Shown piece by piece: positions 1 through 12,449 of a stretch of DNA of 64,000 bases (positions within the stretch are counted from its first letter, which is position 1; each line of letters begins with the position of its first letter). This DNA comes from Ramazzottius varieornatus (lineage: Eukaryota > Tardigrada > Eutardigrada > Parachela > Ramazzottiidae). The notes under the pieces were generated by a model. That model was not told the origin of the DNA. It did no database searches and was given only the letters and a program-made list of their open reading frames with translations. The position numbers were made by a program, and so were the translations under genes. Location of the stretch: the NCBI GenBank assembly GCA_001949185.1, contig BDGG01000006.1, positions 1,485,657 through 1,549,656 on the forward strand. Reading direction: 5' to 3'.

Positions 1-119
1 CTCCGCAAACGAACTCGGCAAGATCGTTTTTCCAGGTGACGCACGTTTTCGATATTTATGACCGGAAGCGTGCGCCAGCCAGAGAAGTGATCGAGTCGAG
101 CTCGTTCTGCGAACTCCCA
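1..119. repeat. Palindromic repeat copy 1 (GTGCGCCAC family)
   Basis: This copy lies in the ZFPL1 intron that runs off the window edge. It shows the family layout: CGGCAAGATCGTTTTTCC, then GACGCACG, a spacer, then GCGTGCGCC, CGAGTCGAGCTCG and a final GAACTCCCA. The right arm is more diverged than in other copies. Confidence 0.75.
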
Positions 120-136
120 AGTAACTTGAAAGTTAC

Positions 137-1577
137 CTTATCAGTCTAGAAAACCATTCACCGAAAGGCTTCCTCCGGTACTTGATGTCACTGTGATCAG
201 AATCCAACGAGGCGAACTCTTTCTTCTTCGGACCCGCAGCGGCCATCTTCGAGCCATATGCCGAAGCTACATCTCCTCCTCGCCTTAGTGGCTCACCTGT
301 CAAACCAAGTATGCCTTCGAAACCCCAGAAACAACAGGGATGTGCTCTTACGTTCTGAGTGAGCTTGCAGGTGAGCGTCTTCACCACGTTCGTCGAACAA
401 GATGGTCGTTTCGCGGTTGGCCTGACTTCCTCCGTTAGAAGTTCCATGCTGACCCGGTGCGAAGGATGCCGAAGGTTCGCCATGCTCGTGAGCGTGGCTA
501 ACGAAAGATGATATGTTTGGCGAACCGTCTTCGTTGAACTGGAGCAAAACATTCCAAAAATGTTATAACCCGAGGTAACTTCGCGCAAACTTAACCACAG
601 AAATATCCTATCAATGTGGCGCACTGCGGCTGTACATTCAGGTACGACTGTGCGCCGCTAAACGAAGCAGACGTTTGGTTAAGACCAAGTAGCGTACATC
701 CATGGTATCAGTTCGTCAGAAACGCGCCGCATTGTCGGCATTCTTCTTGGCCAGAGTTCCATTCTTAATTTCTTACCGATGGTAGACCCAACCCAGCGCG
801 ACCCCAGTCCACGGTTTCAAGATGCTTCCTTAATGCGTCAGCCACAGGTGTGGCCATGTTACCGTTAGGAAAGATACCGTGGGCGCAGGTCGGGCACTTG
901 TACCCCGCTGGAGCTGTGTTGGATGGCAGCTGCGACGCATATCTGGAAAGAAAACGTTTGTAAACTCCTGTTTTCACGAGAGTGATTCGTTAAATTTCTA
1001 GTTATTTCGATTAGGATTCTCACACACATACCTGTTGAGGCAAGACCAGTGAAACACATCTGCAAACCACCAAAAACGTGATTATTCCGAACCGGAAGTA
1101 TCGAATTCAGGTTCGTTTCTTATCGCGTGTAACAACAGTCCAGCTTGAAAATTCTTCTGAACTACGCATCAAGATGACTTACGGTAGCACACGAGTCGCG
1201 ACTAAAACAGAAAAGGAAAATAAGCCATGTTTTCAGAAAAACCTTGACACAAAGACCATTTGAAATAAATATCTGATATAGAACCGATTATCAACAATCA
1301 ACGTACGCATTCGCCTTCGATGAGTGCTCGCTGGCAGAATGGGCAATTGGGATCGTAGTCGCTGTCTTCCAGCCAGTTCAGGTACGATTTGATAACGCAC
1401 TGAAAGGAAACACAATTCCTTCAGTGTCCTGTAATGAATTATCTACAGGATGTATACCAGGCAGCTTCAACTTACCTTGGAATGATCACGAACGAGGCAG
1501 TCTTCGCAGACATTGACGTGGTGCTCAAAGCAAAACAAGTTGGTCATACGCTTCCTCGCACACTTGCACAGTCCCAT
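137..1577 (-). CDS. ZFPL1: ZFPL1, zinc finger protein-like 1 (3' end outside window)
   Basis: Family knowledge: ZFPL1 is a cis-Golgi membrane protein with an N-terminal B-box/RING-like zinc region that supports Golgi structure through GM130. Exons read on the minus strand: 1476–1577, 1307–1399, 1183–1201, 1032–1059, 777–942, 352–538 and 137–296, all in phase. The protein opens MGLCKC, the family's invariant start, followed by a Cys/His-rich stretch ([13 protein letters not shown], then [14 protein letters not shown] and GYKCPTC). Next come the family signature WGRAGLGLP and, near the end, [14 protein letters not shown]. About 251 residues are present; the human protein has 310. The C-terminal membrane anchor should lie beyond position 1, because a good donor (AAG|GTAACT) ends the last exon here. 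Exons 3 and 4 are only 19 and 28 nt. The truncation is a window effect. Confidence 0.93.
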
Positions 1578-2547
1578 CTTCCGTGGCAAACCTTCTTCCT
1601 GTCCTCGACTCTCAAAACTCGGCAATTTACTAGGAATCCAGACGGTACCTAGGCAAGAGGAATGATTTATCCGCGAAAAAAATCTCGTGGCAGATTTTGT
1701 TTTGGATGAGATCGTGACGTCAGAGTGCGTCAGAACAACTGGCTGCTTCGCTGCTCGTTCGCTGCCGCGCTGAGACCCCCCGGGGCCATAGCACGCACTA
1801 TGGTGACATCATTTAGCGGTGACGTACAGCACACGTGGCTCGCAAGACGTACGCTATCCACTGATTGACTGATCGAGCACCCAACTGGCGGACCCGGAAG
1901 TTCGCTCCGGTCCGAGGTATCCCTCGCCTGCAACGGCCTTCCTATTCCGGCGGCAACACTGAGCGGAAGTACAGCCTGTACGGATGCTCGATGACTGCGA
2001 GAAACCAACAGTGGGAATTTATAACAGGAACAAGATGGCTAAACATACAAAAAATGGGGAAGGCAACAGCACAGGATAACGAAGCGAATAGTTCTTCCAA
2101 CATTCGAACAAGACACAAAAATGATAAGACGAATGGATGACAAAGAATGAAGTTTTCACATCGGAGTTATATCAGAAAGCAAGAGAAAGAACAGTTTTCG
2201 GCCGTATCAGAATGAACATTACAGTGTACAATCTCGATAATATTGTCGAGTTAGTCATACGAGAACATTCTACAACAATAATTTTAGTAAACCTTACTAC
2301 AAAAAGGCCATCCGATCATATTTGTTCAATCCTTCTTCCCCGAGTCGATCGACAGAACATGATATAAATATGAAAGCAATTAAAATTAACAGCCTTCCAA
2401 GATCACCGTTAAAGGCAGAAATGCACAGAGAAGTATCTTCTTTGCACCGTTTTCATCTCAACGGAATCAAATTCGAAGTTCTGAAAGCAAAGAAAAACCA
2501 TAAACATTTCAACAACATCAAAATTTTACGAGTCCTTCCAAGTTCTT
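1578..2547. other. Intergenic: ZFPL1 upstream and LARP1 3' flank
   Basis: This stretch lies between the ZFPL1 start codon and the LARP1 stop codon, both on the minus strand. It should hold the ZFPL1 promoter and the LARP1 3' untranslated region. I see no coding exon, repeat-family copy or clear polyadenylation signal. The short open frames here lack splice support or protein character. Confidence 0.5.
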
Positions 2548-4620
2548 TCACGCCACTTGTTGAAGAAGTCCAGCATTCAGTGTGGCTTCCTTGATCTTCA
2601 TCATCTTCATCAAGTCCTCCGACAGTTCACTGCTGACTTCACTGCCGTCGATGGATACCTCCTCCTCGTCTTCTTCCTCTTCACCCAGTGCGTCTTCTCC
2701 TGTGCCTGACTCTCCTTCATCGTCAAACTGTGACGAGTCCGTCTGTTCGTACATGCGAGCAAAGTCTTCGGGAGTGAAGCCCCACAGACTGCCGATGTAA
2801 TACGACACCGACTCGCTTGCACTGTCGTCTTCCAGCGGCCAAGAAGAGCCATTCTCCTTCGGCCGAATCATGTGTCCTTCCGCGTTGTTCAGCACTTCCA
2901 CCACAGTACTGTTCACCACAGCCTAAGAAAGATATTACGCTTCAAAATTTCCTGCGATATTTCTGCGCTCGGCAAACAAACTCGATAGAAGTGGGCCCCA
3001 AGCGGCGCACGTTCTCCGTATTGCTGCCTGCAGGTGCGCCACTTGACGCAACGATCTTGTCGAGTCAGCTTATTTTCCCATGTGGCCCAAGTTATCGGTA
3101 TATTTGGTTTGAAACGGTGCGCCGTTCGCAAATAAAATTTTGTCGAATTTATGACTGTTTATCGGTTTTCCCATGTGACGCGTTTTTTCAGTATTACCGT
3201 AATAAGCAAACTTGGAAAAACGATCTTGTATCCTACCTCAAGGATGATTTGGTAGTTGTCAGTTAGAGCTGCTACACGTTGGAAACTCGCCACCAAACTG
3301 AGCATGACCGACCCATCCGCAGCCATCATTCTCCGGAGGAAGAAATCCTTCTCAAGGTTGTCCGGACTGAAGTAGTATTCACTGCAATGGAAGGGAAAAC
3401 GTGCCAGCAAATCGAACGAAACCGGTAGCTCTGTCCAGACTTACATTTGGTGTCTGATCGTCCTTCTGAGTTCCAGGGCGTCTACAGGAGCAGGAGCCTT
3501 GGAGGTAGTACTTTGAGCATCATAGTTGTAATCTCCGTCCAGGACAGTGCCAGCGGGGACCTCGTTGTAGTATCCGAACTCGTTCTGAGTAGCAAATTCA
3601 TTGGTCAACTGGAAGTAGTCCTGTGAGTATCCTTCCATGCCGTTCTCCTGAGGGTACCACTGATGCACTCGACCATTGTCCCAGTTGTTGTATCCATTAT
3701 CGTAGTAGTTATCCTCTTCGTAGTCGTCGTAATAGCTGGAATCATCTGGACAGTATGGATAGTCTGCGAAAGACAAAAATAGGAGTCGGTAAATTTAGTC
3801 CGGGGCAAGTTCGACGTCCACAACGCGAAACCCGGCCGAAACAAACGGCTACGCTACCCAACGCATGAAATCGACTAAGCGTAAATTATCGCCCTGCCCT
3901 ATAAAACAGTCAACGAGCACAGCTCGGTCAAAATAACCGGAAACCTGACACTGTACAGAAAGCTGGGCAAATCGGCAAAAAAGCTGCGTTTTTGGTTTTG
4001 TTTCATTGTTTCAAAAGCCAGAAGCATGAAACTGAGCTTACGAGACTTCTTTTATGAATAACTAAGGAATTCACGGAAAAATGAACAGGAGAGTTTCGTG
4101 AAGCAAAGAAGGGTTTACTTGATCTGGAGGAAGGAGGATATTCCATCGGTCCTCTCCTCCAGTTGAACTTTTGCTTCTTCCTCTGCCAGTTCGGAAGCGC
4201 CATGGAAGGTCCATCGTAATAGCTGTCTTTAGAGAACTGTGGCGTCGACTGACGTGGACAGTAATAATCTTGCTGAGCAGGTGCATCGCCACGTTGATTC
4301 CTACAGCCTGCGTTATGATGATACTCAGCTGCTTTCACCGTCCACAGCGGTGCTCTTCCAGTGTTTCCAGCTGCAGTGTTCATTTGTGAAGCGGGACGCG
4401 TTGCAGGAAGAGAAACGGAGGCATCGGATGGTCCAGGAGAGGAGGCAGTAGAGACATCGAGAGGAGCAATAGCGCTGACGGGTAAAACGGGATCGTTCAA
4501 TGAATCAACCTTTCCCAATGATGGCCATTGTCGAGGATCGTGCAGTGAAGCGGTATATGCTTGCCGATCTTTACGCTGCATGGTGTTGAGAGGATAAACG
4601 GGTCGATTGGTGACCGCCAT
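2548..4620 (-). CDS. LARP1: LARP1-type La-motif RNA-binding protein, short form
   Basis: Family knowledge: LARP1 binds RNA through its La motif and controls translation and stability of TOP mRNAs in the cytoplasm downstream of mTORC1. Exons: 4119–4620, 3445–3763, 3237–3381 and 2548–2922, giving 446 residues with consistent phases. The La motif starts near residue 273 with [20 protein letters not shown] and continues [13 protein letters not shown]. These retain the aromatic RNA-contact residues and match LARP1, not LARP4, LARP6 or genuine La. Upstream is a disordered region with a WPSL motif and a Tyr/Asp/Asn-rich segment (exon 2). After the motif comes STVVEV, then an acidic tail ending LLQQVA. 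The C-terminal DM15 cap-binding repeats of full LARP1 are absent. The start at 4620 is the only ATG I can place; a further 5' exon is possible. Confidence 0.85.
2966..3230. repeat. Palindromic repeat, compound array in LARP1 intron
   Basis: The last LARP1 intron (2923–3236) is almost filled by diverged arms of the same family. They read CGGCAAACAAACTCG, GCGGCGCACG, GGTGCGCCACTTG, GATCTTGTCGAG, GGTGCGCCG, AATTTTGTCGAATTT and finally CCCATGTGACGCG. At least two palindromic cores are chained together. Confidence 0.7.
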
Positions 4621-5356
4621 CAAGCTCGAACGCAAAAAGGGGTATTGCGGGATGTAAAGGAATTTATTGTTTTTTGCGGGATGTACCGGCGAGAAGAGAG
4701 CGCAAATTCCAGAAAATGGTACTGAGCTGCGGTGTGTTGTGTTGCAATCGAGCCAACGTGGGCAACGTGGCGCAATCTACTCACCGCTACGTGGTAGACC
4801 TCACTCGACTCACGTGACGTCTGTCAACGACTAAAAAGCACACGTGGAAACGTCTTTGACGACAAAGCGGAATGGGCTGTGCCTGCTCGCAGGGCGACTC
4901 AACTCGAGGTTGAAACCTGAAGAAGCCGGGCCGGCTGAGAAGGAACGTCGAGTAGCTCAGACGGAACTGGCTACCTTGCACAATCAGGTAATCGCTGATG
5001 TAATGCCACCCCAGCAAAAGGGAGCACGTATGCCTGGTAGAAACGCGACAACAGTTGCTTTTTGTGCGAGAACGCTGTTGTTTACGAGTTTAGAGTCCGT
5101 GTTTTTTTAACGACAGACGAGATGAGAATCGCGCAAACAGAATGTAGGGCGCCACTTCCACTGTAGCGCTTCCACAGGACAACTCCAGGTGGAACTCCAA
5201 TTGCTGGTGGAAGTGCCGGGCAACTCCTCGTGACGTCATGGATCTGTGATTGTTGTGGTTTGGTCAGGCAAAAACTCTTTTCGCAGTTCCGAATGTTCTT
5301 GTTGGCTGTTTCTTTTCTGGCCTCTTGTGTTCGGTTGTTGCAGGGGGTTGGCGTGG
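4621..5356. promoter_or_regulatory. Shared upstream region of LARP1 (-) and MAU2 (+)
   Basis: The 736 bp between the two start codons must carry both promoters. An exon-like stretch on the plus strand ends at a consensus donor near 4987 (AATCAG|GTAATCG), and a possible acceptor lies at 5341–5343 just before the MAU2 ATG. A 5' non-coding exon of MAU2 is therefore plausible. No core promoter motif is clear by eye. Function is inferred from gene orientation only. Confidence 0.4.
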
Positions 5357-8300
5357 ATGGACGGCACGCACGGACAGTACGCGCAACCATCAGGCTGGCA
5401 GGATCCAGGCTCGATATGGACGGACGCGCGACATTACGAACTGTATCTGGCCCTCCTCGGACTGGCAGAAAGTTTCAGAAGTCAAGGACAACCTGAAGCA
5501 GCCTACACATGCCTGGTTGCCATCACGGGATTGGCGGTTCCTTACAACATCAACGCCCGGATCCACTGCGAAATCGGGAAACTCCTGCTTAGGCAGAGTA
5601 GCAGTGTGGACGTCGCCAAGCAGTATTTAAGCCAGGCCGTAAGTATTTGATTGCTTCAACCATACGCGAGTTTGTTGGTTCTGTGCTCCCATCAACTCGC
5701 GCACGACGTTTCAGATGTTCAATTCGTAAAGAGTGGTCTCACGATTTGGGTGCGCGAATCGTTCGGGGCCGATTAAACACGGCTGTTTCAATGATGTTTA
5801 CGGTCTGTACAGTACTGTGTAACTCTTTTTCTCTTTCTTTCAGTACCAGCAAACTCAGAATGTGAGTATAAACCATCCTTTGTCTTTTAACGTTTGTTCG
5901 GGACTGTGTTATTCTTTGTTGACGATTTTGCAGGCTCAGCCAAGTAGCGCTCTGGAGAACATCAAACTTGACGCTGCTTCCTGTCTGGCAGAACTGTGTA
6001 TCCTCCAGGTAGAACCTATTCTGATGTCGATTTACGATCCTCAAAGTAGTATATACAGACGATATGATTTCTTCCACAGGGTAATACTCAGCAAGCGAGA
6101 AATATTCTGCATGGTGCCATCGAGCAGTCGCAGCATTCGCCTTACTGGCAATGCAACTTCATCCTCCAACTCGCCGTACGTAGCCTCAAGCATCCCTTTG
6201 TCGTTTTTCTGCTCCCTTTGAAGTCGTTCTCTATGAAATTTCCGTTTTCAGAAAGTCTTTCTTCACGGACAAGATTTCACTGTGGCCTCACAAATTATCG
6301 CATTGGGCGAGTCCTTCTCGCTGCGGCATCAAGCGCAGTACCTTAACATACTCTTCCAGCTTACGCGCGCCCAAGTAAGCCCACTTTAATCCGTTTCTCA
6401 TGTCGGACCGTTGACTGAAGCTTTTTTGTTATTTGACCGTACGTCATGTTAGCCAACGAACTCGACCAGATCGCTGTTTCAAGTCGCGCGCGTTTGCATC
6501 ATCATTATTATTGGCCGGAACCATGCGTCACTTGGGGAGAACGATCTGATCCAGTTTGTCTACCGAGCTCCCATCTGACTTTTCCCATTCAGTGTAATGA
6601 CATTTTTTAGCTTTCGCTGCGGCAAAAGCAAATTCAGACAGCTTCCGTCCTCCTCACCGAAATCCAGACTTCACTCAGCAACCCTGCTTTAGTGGTTTCT
6701 CCTCTTCAAAGAGAAGAACTGCGTTTCTATCAGCTATCCTTGGACTGCTTATGGAGGCTAGCGTTGGGTAAAGTCAAGTCGGTCCGACCGTACATCCAGA
6801 GTCTCCAAACAACCCTGGAAACAATGGGTCAACTGCGGACCGCCGCGTCCTCCAACCCATTCACGTTCCACCCGCTGGAAAAGTTCTGCTTCGTCCCGGC
6901 AGACATCTTCCCTGCGCTCACCTTCGCCCGTAATTTCAGACTTTCGAACAAAACCTCATAGAACTAGGACTGTTTGCAAATTTTTCTCGGATTTTTGTTG
7001 GAATAATATTCTTCACCGAATAAAATTCATTATTTTCTTTACAGTGTCCGCCCAGTTTTTCGGCATGATCGGACACCACGACAAACTTGACCGTCTCTTT
7101 CAGCGAAGTGTTCCCTATCTGAACAGCCTGGATGCGCTACAGCAAACACCATTACAGAGCGCGTTGAGGACGGCCATGTACCAGCAGGTGATACCGGCCA
7201 GCTTGACCAGTGGACGGAGCAATCAAGCGCTCAACGAGGTCTCCCAATACGTGACGGCATGGTATGTAGGGCGACAGTAGTTTGAAGCTCGTCAGTTAAA
7301 CTCGACCAGGCTGGTTCGCAAGTGGCGCACGCTTCCAGCCATAATACGTGCGCTACTTGGAAAAATGATTTGGCCGAGATTGTTTGCCGAGCTCGCAGTC
7401 TTCTTACAGGTTGGCTTCTTTACATGTTTGTTCTGTTTCATAGTGCGAAGGATCCGAAGTTGTTGGCAGCTCACAAAGGCCAGATACACGTCCTGTTAGG
7501 TCTGTGCGCCATGCAGTTCGGGTACTTGGAAGTAGCTGAGTCTCAACTGAACATGGCTTACCGGTAAGGAACTTCTAAAATTCCTGGAGAACCCAGCTTT
7601 ATTTCTTACAGAGCCTTGAGGCGAAAGTAAAGGTGTCTCTAGGTCTTCGTCGTCGAATGAAATGTTGATAAGTGTCAACCTCAACTTGGCCATGCTGTAC
7701 TTCCGGGCGCAGCGTTTCCAGGACCTTCTGGTTGTCGCTCAAAGAATCCGCCCGGAAGTGGTCACTACCGAGAACGCCGGACTACGATGTGCAGTGGCGG
7801 TTCTTCAGGGCTTTGTCGCCTTCATCGAGGTAGCGCAAAGATTAGAGTGAATTTCTTGTTGGATCGCGCATTGCGAAAGTGTTATGAACGCAGTAGAAAA
7901 CTGGCGCGATTAGTCAAGGTAGCAGATGGCTTGACTTAAGGTCTGCCGCCAGCCGGACGAAAATAACGCAACTGTAAAGACGTAATAATGGTGTTAGTTG
8001 GTTTTTACTTGATCTTACAGCGTCGTGGAATGGACGCAAAGATGCTACTGAGGAACAGTTTACAAATCAGCAACGAGGAAGACTTGAACCAACTGATGGC
8101 CGTTTCCTTGATGCTGATGGCCAAGAACTGCTCAGCACTCGGTGAATACCATGACGTGGTCAAGGTGGCCAAAACGGCCTACGACCTGGCTGAAAAGATA
8201 CCCGACCAGACCATTCAGATGTCCGCCTTGACTTCTCTTTCCGGTACGGAGAACTTTCTCTGCTGACTAGACTAGCATGAACAAATTTTTGTTGCTCACG

Positions 8301-8473
8301 TTTTATTTTTCTTTGTAGAAGTTTACGGGATGTTAGGAGACTTTGCGAGCCAGTCAAGTGCCGTGGCCATCCTGAACAGGTTCACGCAGAAGGACAACCA
8401 GGAAATGCTGTTGGTCCAACAGAGTCCCAATCTCAACATTCTGCAGTGGACGGAGGAGACTGTGAGTCGATGA
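5357..8473 (+). CDS. MAU2: MAU2 / SCC4, cohesin-loading subunit
   Basis: Family knowledge: MAU2 (Scc4) wraps the N-terminus of NIPBL/Scc2, and the pair loads cohesin onto chromatin in the nucleus. Exons: 5357–5638, 5844–5861, 5934–6008, 6080–6175, 6252–6374, 6611–6929, 7045–7261, 7444–7563, 7643–7829, 8021–8243 and 8319–8473. All phases agree and give 604 residues; human MAU2 has 613. Landmarks along the chain are YLALLGLAESFR, SPYWQCNFILQLA, LGKVKSVRPYIQ, VLLGLCAMQFG, SVNLNLAMLYFR, NEEDLNQLMAVSLMLMAK and a C-terminal LNILQWTEET, all in family order. The protein is built of TPR-like helical repeats. Exon 2 is an 18-nt microexon. The stop follows a GT that could also be a donor, so a short extra C-terminal exon cannot be excluded. 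Introns 5 and 7 carry palindromic repeats. Confidence 0.93.
6449..6575. repeat. Palindromic repeat in MAU2 intron 5
   Basis: This copy has GCCAACGAACTCGACCAGATCG on the left, a diverged GTCGCGCGCGTTT and CATGCGTCACTTGGGG core pair, and GTCTACCGAGCTCCCAT on the right, so both ends of the element are recognisable. Confidence 0.8.
7296..7412. repeat. Palindromic repeat in MAU2 intron 7
   Basis: It contains AACTCGACCAGG, then CAAGTGGCGCACGCTTCC, a short spacer, GTGCGCTACTTGG and TGTTTGCCGAGCTCGCAG. The intron (7262–7443) is little more than this insertion plus splice sites. Confidence 0.85.
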
Positions 8474-8760
8474 ACATAGTGGCTTTGCCTTTTCTATGCT
8501 TTTTCGAAATTCATTTGACTTTTGTACATACTTCCGCTTTGAAACGGTTTACCTCATTGAATGTTCTTGGATTTATCTTACTTGTTTACAGTCTGTTTGT
8601 GATTTTGGTAGTACGTGCACAACTTGCGAACTTCAGACCCGAATCTCTTGATTTGGTTTTTTTAATTTTGTTTGTTAGCTTAAGACTCGAGATCTTCCGT
8701 GAAAGTATTTTTCGTTGAATGCTGTTTTCCACATGAAAATGCTGTTCTTTAGCCGTATTC

Positions 8761-8872
8761 CGGAGCTCGCCAAACAGTCTCGACAAAATTTGCTTTCCCA
8801 AGTGGCGTATGCTTTCAGTATTATCGGCCGAAAGCGTGCGCCGCTTGGAAAAACGGTTCTGCCTAGGTTCCA
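8761..8872. repeat. Palindromic repeat downstream of MAU2
   Basis: It reads CGGAGCTCGCCAAACAGTCTCG, then CCCAAGTGGCGTATGC, spacer, GAAAGCGTGCGCCGCTTGG and AAAAACGGTTCTGCC. Both core arms are clear; the right outer arm is diverged. Confidence 0.8.
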
Positions 8873-10191
8873 TTCTTCGTAAGACCGAAGAACTGCAAAC
8901 CGTACTGTGTATCGGAGTTCGTTTAGCTCTTCGACAGTATTGCTGATGCAAAGTACGTAATGCGGTGAAATCTTGAGCGAGTGTGTTGATAGCCTCGACG
9001 GCTCTTCATTTAGGCGGTCGATAACTGCGAAAGGCCAAGAGTGTACACTACTGTCAGCGGAGAGAAATCTCATCTGGCGAATGTATGCAAAGTTGCTGCT
9101 TGCGCTTTAGACTGATTGTCAATGTTTGAAGAAAAATTGTTTCTAATAATAATCCCCAAGGAGTGCCAGCCTGTCTCTGCAGTCTGATTGTAATTGTCGT
9201 TTAAGCAGACATGCTCCATCGACACTGCGCAATCTTCACTTTGATGTCTGTCACATATCTTTACGGGCAAATCATGCAGAACTGCGCCGCTTCCAAAACA
9301 TTCCGTCGACCGAAAATGAGCCAATGAAGTAGGCCAAAAACCCCAACGCATTCCCGGCTTATTCGCGCATTCCCGGCTCATTCGCGTTCTCGCCATCCTG
9401 AAAAGTCACTCCAAATATTTGCAGAATCTTAGCCCCGCTGTTGTTTTCCAAGAAAAAACAGCTCTGAAAAATCGTAGAAAATTGCTACAGCAAAGTTTCT
9501 GCAACTTTCGCGTTGCTTTGTTCTCTAGTTAGTCCTGATAACAAAATGATGCAGCGGGCAAAAAGATGTTCGGGAACAGGAGTGATTTTGCTTCCGGGTT
9601 CTCTAATTCGCTTACTCATGTACGAGTACATGTGAATATGAATGTAACGGTTGCGATTTGTCCTGCCTGGTAGACTTGTCTGACAAACTCATCAGAACAT
9701 AGACCATAGAATTTGCTTCTCGCCATCGAAAGAAAAGCACTATTCTTTGGTCGTTGCGGCGGCGTCGGCCCTAAGCCGCATCATTGGCGTTTAAACGCTT
9801 GTTTGCTTTAGCTCATCCATCTTCGGTGAAGCTCGTTCATGCACGAACTTCCTTATGAGCTTTCAGCGAGCTTATAAGACTCGCCAAGGAACCACCCAAG
9901 AAACAAGGTTCCTTCCCACTCGATTGGCGAACGACCCATAACGGCTCGTCACGCTGATGTACGCTACAGCTCGTATCGCATTTTGTTACGTGTGTTAACA
10001 GGGCCGAATTCTTGTAGAGGGAGGAACCCAAGTCGCAAGGATGAACTGATGTGAGCAACTTGTCAAAGGATGAAAAGATCTTGCATCGCTTGAATTACCG
10101 TAACGTTGTCAGCTGATAGCCATCTCAAGTAACATCACGAATAGCCCTTTTCAAAGACAACATCAGAATTGGAAGAACCGAGATATGAGAG

Positions 10192-10386
10192 CTTGACACG
10201 CAAGGTCGAGCAGATCGTTCTCCCAAGTGGCGCACGTGTTCGTTATTGTCAGCTGACGGCGGGCGCCACTTGGAAAAATCAAGCACACTCGACAAGATAA
10301 TTTTTTCAAGTGGCGCAATCTTCAGCCGATACTGCTGAGAGAGTGCGCCACTTGGAAGAACGATTTGGTCGAATTTGCCTGCAGAA
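10192..10386. repeat. Palindromic repeat, two chained cores
   Basis: Two cores follow each other: CCCAAGTGGCGCACG with GCGGGCGCCACTTGG, then TTCAAGTGGCGCAAT with AGAGTGCGCCACTTGG. They share the linker CACTCGACAAGATAATTT. The right outer arm reads AACGATTTGGTCGAATTTG. Confidence 0.85.
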
Positions 10387-12449
10387 CACCTCTTGTATAC
10401 AGTACGTCTTGTCCAGGTCAAAACAGAAAAAACCAGGATTTCACAAGTCTTCCAAACTGAAATCGATTTGGCGAATTTTCTGCGTAGAACCAATTTACTT
10501 CAGGGGTTCGAAGTATACTTTGTTTCACTGATAGCCGATGAGGGCTCTTTGTATACTTCCTGGTTGGTTTGAAAGTTTTTACTTCACGATTTCCGTAAAT
10601 TTTCGAATCGCCTCTTAGCTAAATTTTGAAGGAACACGAGAAAGTCCGCCGGTATTTTACTAGACAGTGACGAGGAGGCGCAAATCAGCTGGGGATTGAG
10701 CATGGCTTTATGAGTGCGTCGGCGGTGGCGAGTGGCAGTCGAGAAGTACTCTGCGCCGCTCAGCACAACAAGCTAAGACTGATGGATGTACATTAGAGTG
10801 TTCCCGCGTGGGTCTGTCGGTGGGAGTATGTGATCGTGTCTTGGCTTCTGTTGATGTTGCGCTAAAGTTTCTCTACCGAGATCTCTGTTTAGACTTCGAT
10901 CCTGTGGACTGTACTGCACGGGACCAACTTGACTTGGGCGTACGGTGAGCGATACAATTCTCTCTGGCTCATCATGTCAAGACGCCTCCTCACTGCCTAA
11001 ATACTTCCTGGATGGATAGATGAATATAGCCTAGTCGATAAGTACACTCTCCGTGGCATGGCATGATTCAAGAAAAAACATCCTAAGCGAGCCTGATTTT
11101 TACCGTGTTGTTCCACGACGATCTCGACGATTTCAACGATCACCACGTCAGCAAAATTCAACTGTTTTTTTTGATGTAATTACTTTCAATGTAATTTTCG
11201 AGAAGGGTCTTCGTTTGTGAAACGTATTCTAAACCTGCTTGGCTTATCTACAAGGCGGCATTTTGTGTTCCATTGTGTCCAGGTATAATGATGTTCGGGG
11301 ACTGTGATCTGTGCCGTGATGATTTTCAAAGTCTTGGAATAACCTACGGCAGAGGATGATGGTAGGGGAAAATTCTGCGTCAAATCCATAATCAGCAGAC
11401 TAATCGATCCTTGAGTGCTCCTCAGCTTTCTTCTTGCTATTGTATTGCGTTGTTCCCTTTTTGTCAAGCGCCACAAACGCTCAGGTAAGCTGATACCTAA
11501 ATACAAACTATATTACGCTCCACAAGACAGCGCTTCTGCGAAGCTTGGTACTGCAAAATCTGTCCAAAAACGGTCTAATCGTTTCGGGGGTGAAGTGAGA
11601 TAATATTATCAGTGATGGCAGATTGTAAGAGCAACTCTGGACAATTTACGTCGAATCAATACCATAACTGAACAACACTTTTTGGTTTTGGCAGGAGGTG
11701 GAAAGGATGGAGAGAGGGATTCCTTGATTATGCAATGGCGTGCGGGAAATGTGGGGAGCTGATGTGTCGGGAGGAGTGGTAGCGTACGGTGACGTACCGT
11801 CACCCTTCTCCTCTGCTGCGTGCCTTTCGAGGCCTTCGGGACAAAGATTATCATGCATAGGCCGCTGCTGACAAGGTCGCAAAGCGGTCATGATCGCCGT
11901 TGTACCTTACTCCACCAATTACGGCCCACTTTCTCAAATTCCTGTGATAACGACCAGATGCCTCTGCTGCCACAACGATGGCTCGATTACTCTTCCTGTC
12001 ACCGCTATAAACCGGATTTAGCCTTATTAGCACGATATCGACACCCGAAGCGGAGGAGGAAGACACGGATAAAACAGGTAGAAAAGCCAGGGTCCGGCAA
12101 AGTTCGAACCGAGCTTTCTGTTAGACCAAATCACCTTAAGAAAACGCTAGACTTAGACCTGCAGACAAACATATAAAATTGGAGATTGTATCTTAGTTGT
12201 CGAACGTCTGAGCAAATATACGAAACGCTGATAAATTCGGTATTAACCCAAACAATAAAAGTACTCAGCCCACATCTTCTTCTTGCCAAATATTTTCCAC
12301 TGGCGGCACCTTATACTGGTGAAATAGCCACGTCGAAAAACAGCACAAAAGAGTGATTTCCTGGTGGAGTATTTTGTATGCATAAGACGCGCTTTGCTTC
12401 TGGAGTTTAAAGGCATTGACGTCCCCTTGTAAATACCATTTATTCACAA

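Larger units (their letters stand above)
8474..12449. other. Gene-poor intergenic region downstream of MAU2
   Basis: No gene is supported here. It holds two loci of the palindromic repeat (8761–8872 and 10192–10386). An open plus-strand frame of about 82 codons without ATG (about 10699–10943) ends at a good donor (GTACG|GTGAGC). It could be a 5' exon of the downstream CUB receptor gene, whose first coding exon here is preceded by an acceptor. The rest is unremarkable. Confidence 0.5.

Noticed and set aside
7612-7626. Alternative MAU2 acceptor after TCTTACAG at 7611
   Set aside because: It leads straight to a TAA in the required phase. The acceptor at 7642 keeps the frame and the conserved SVNLNLAMLYFR block.
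10699-10943. Open plus-strand frame of about 82 codons ending at a good donor
   Set aside because: It has no start codon, no clear acceptor and no family resemblance. It is kept only as a possible 5' exon note in the intergenic entry.
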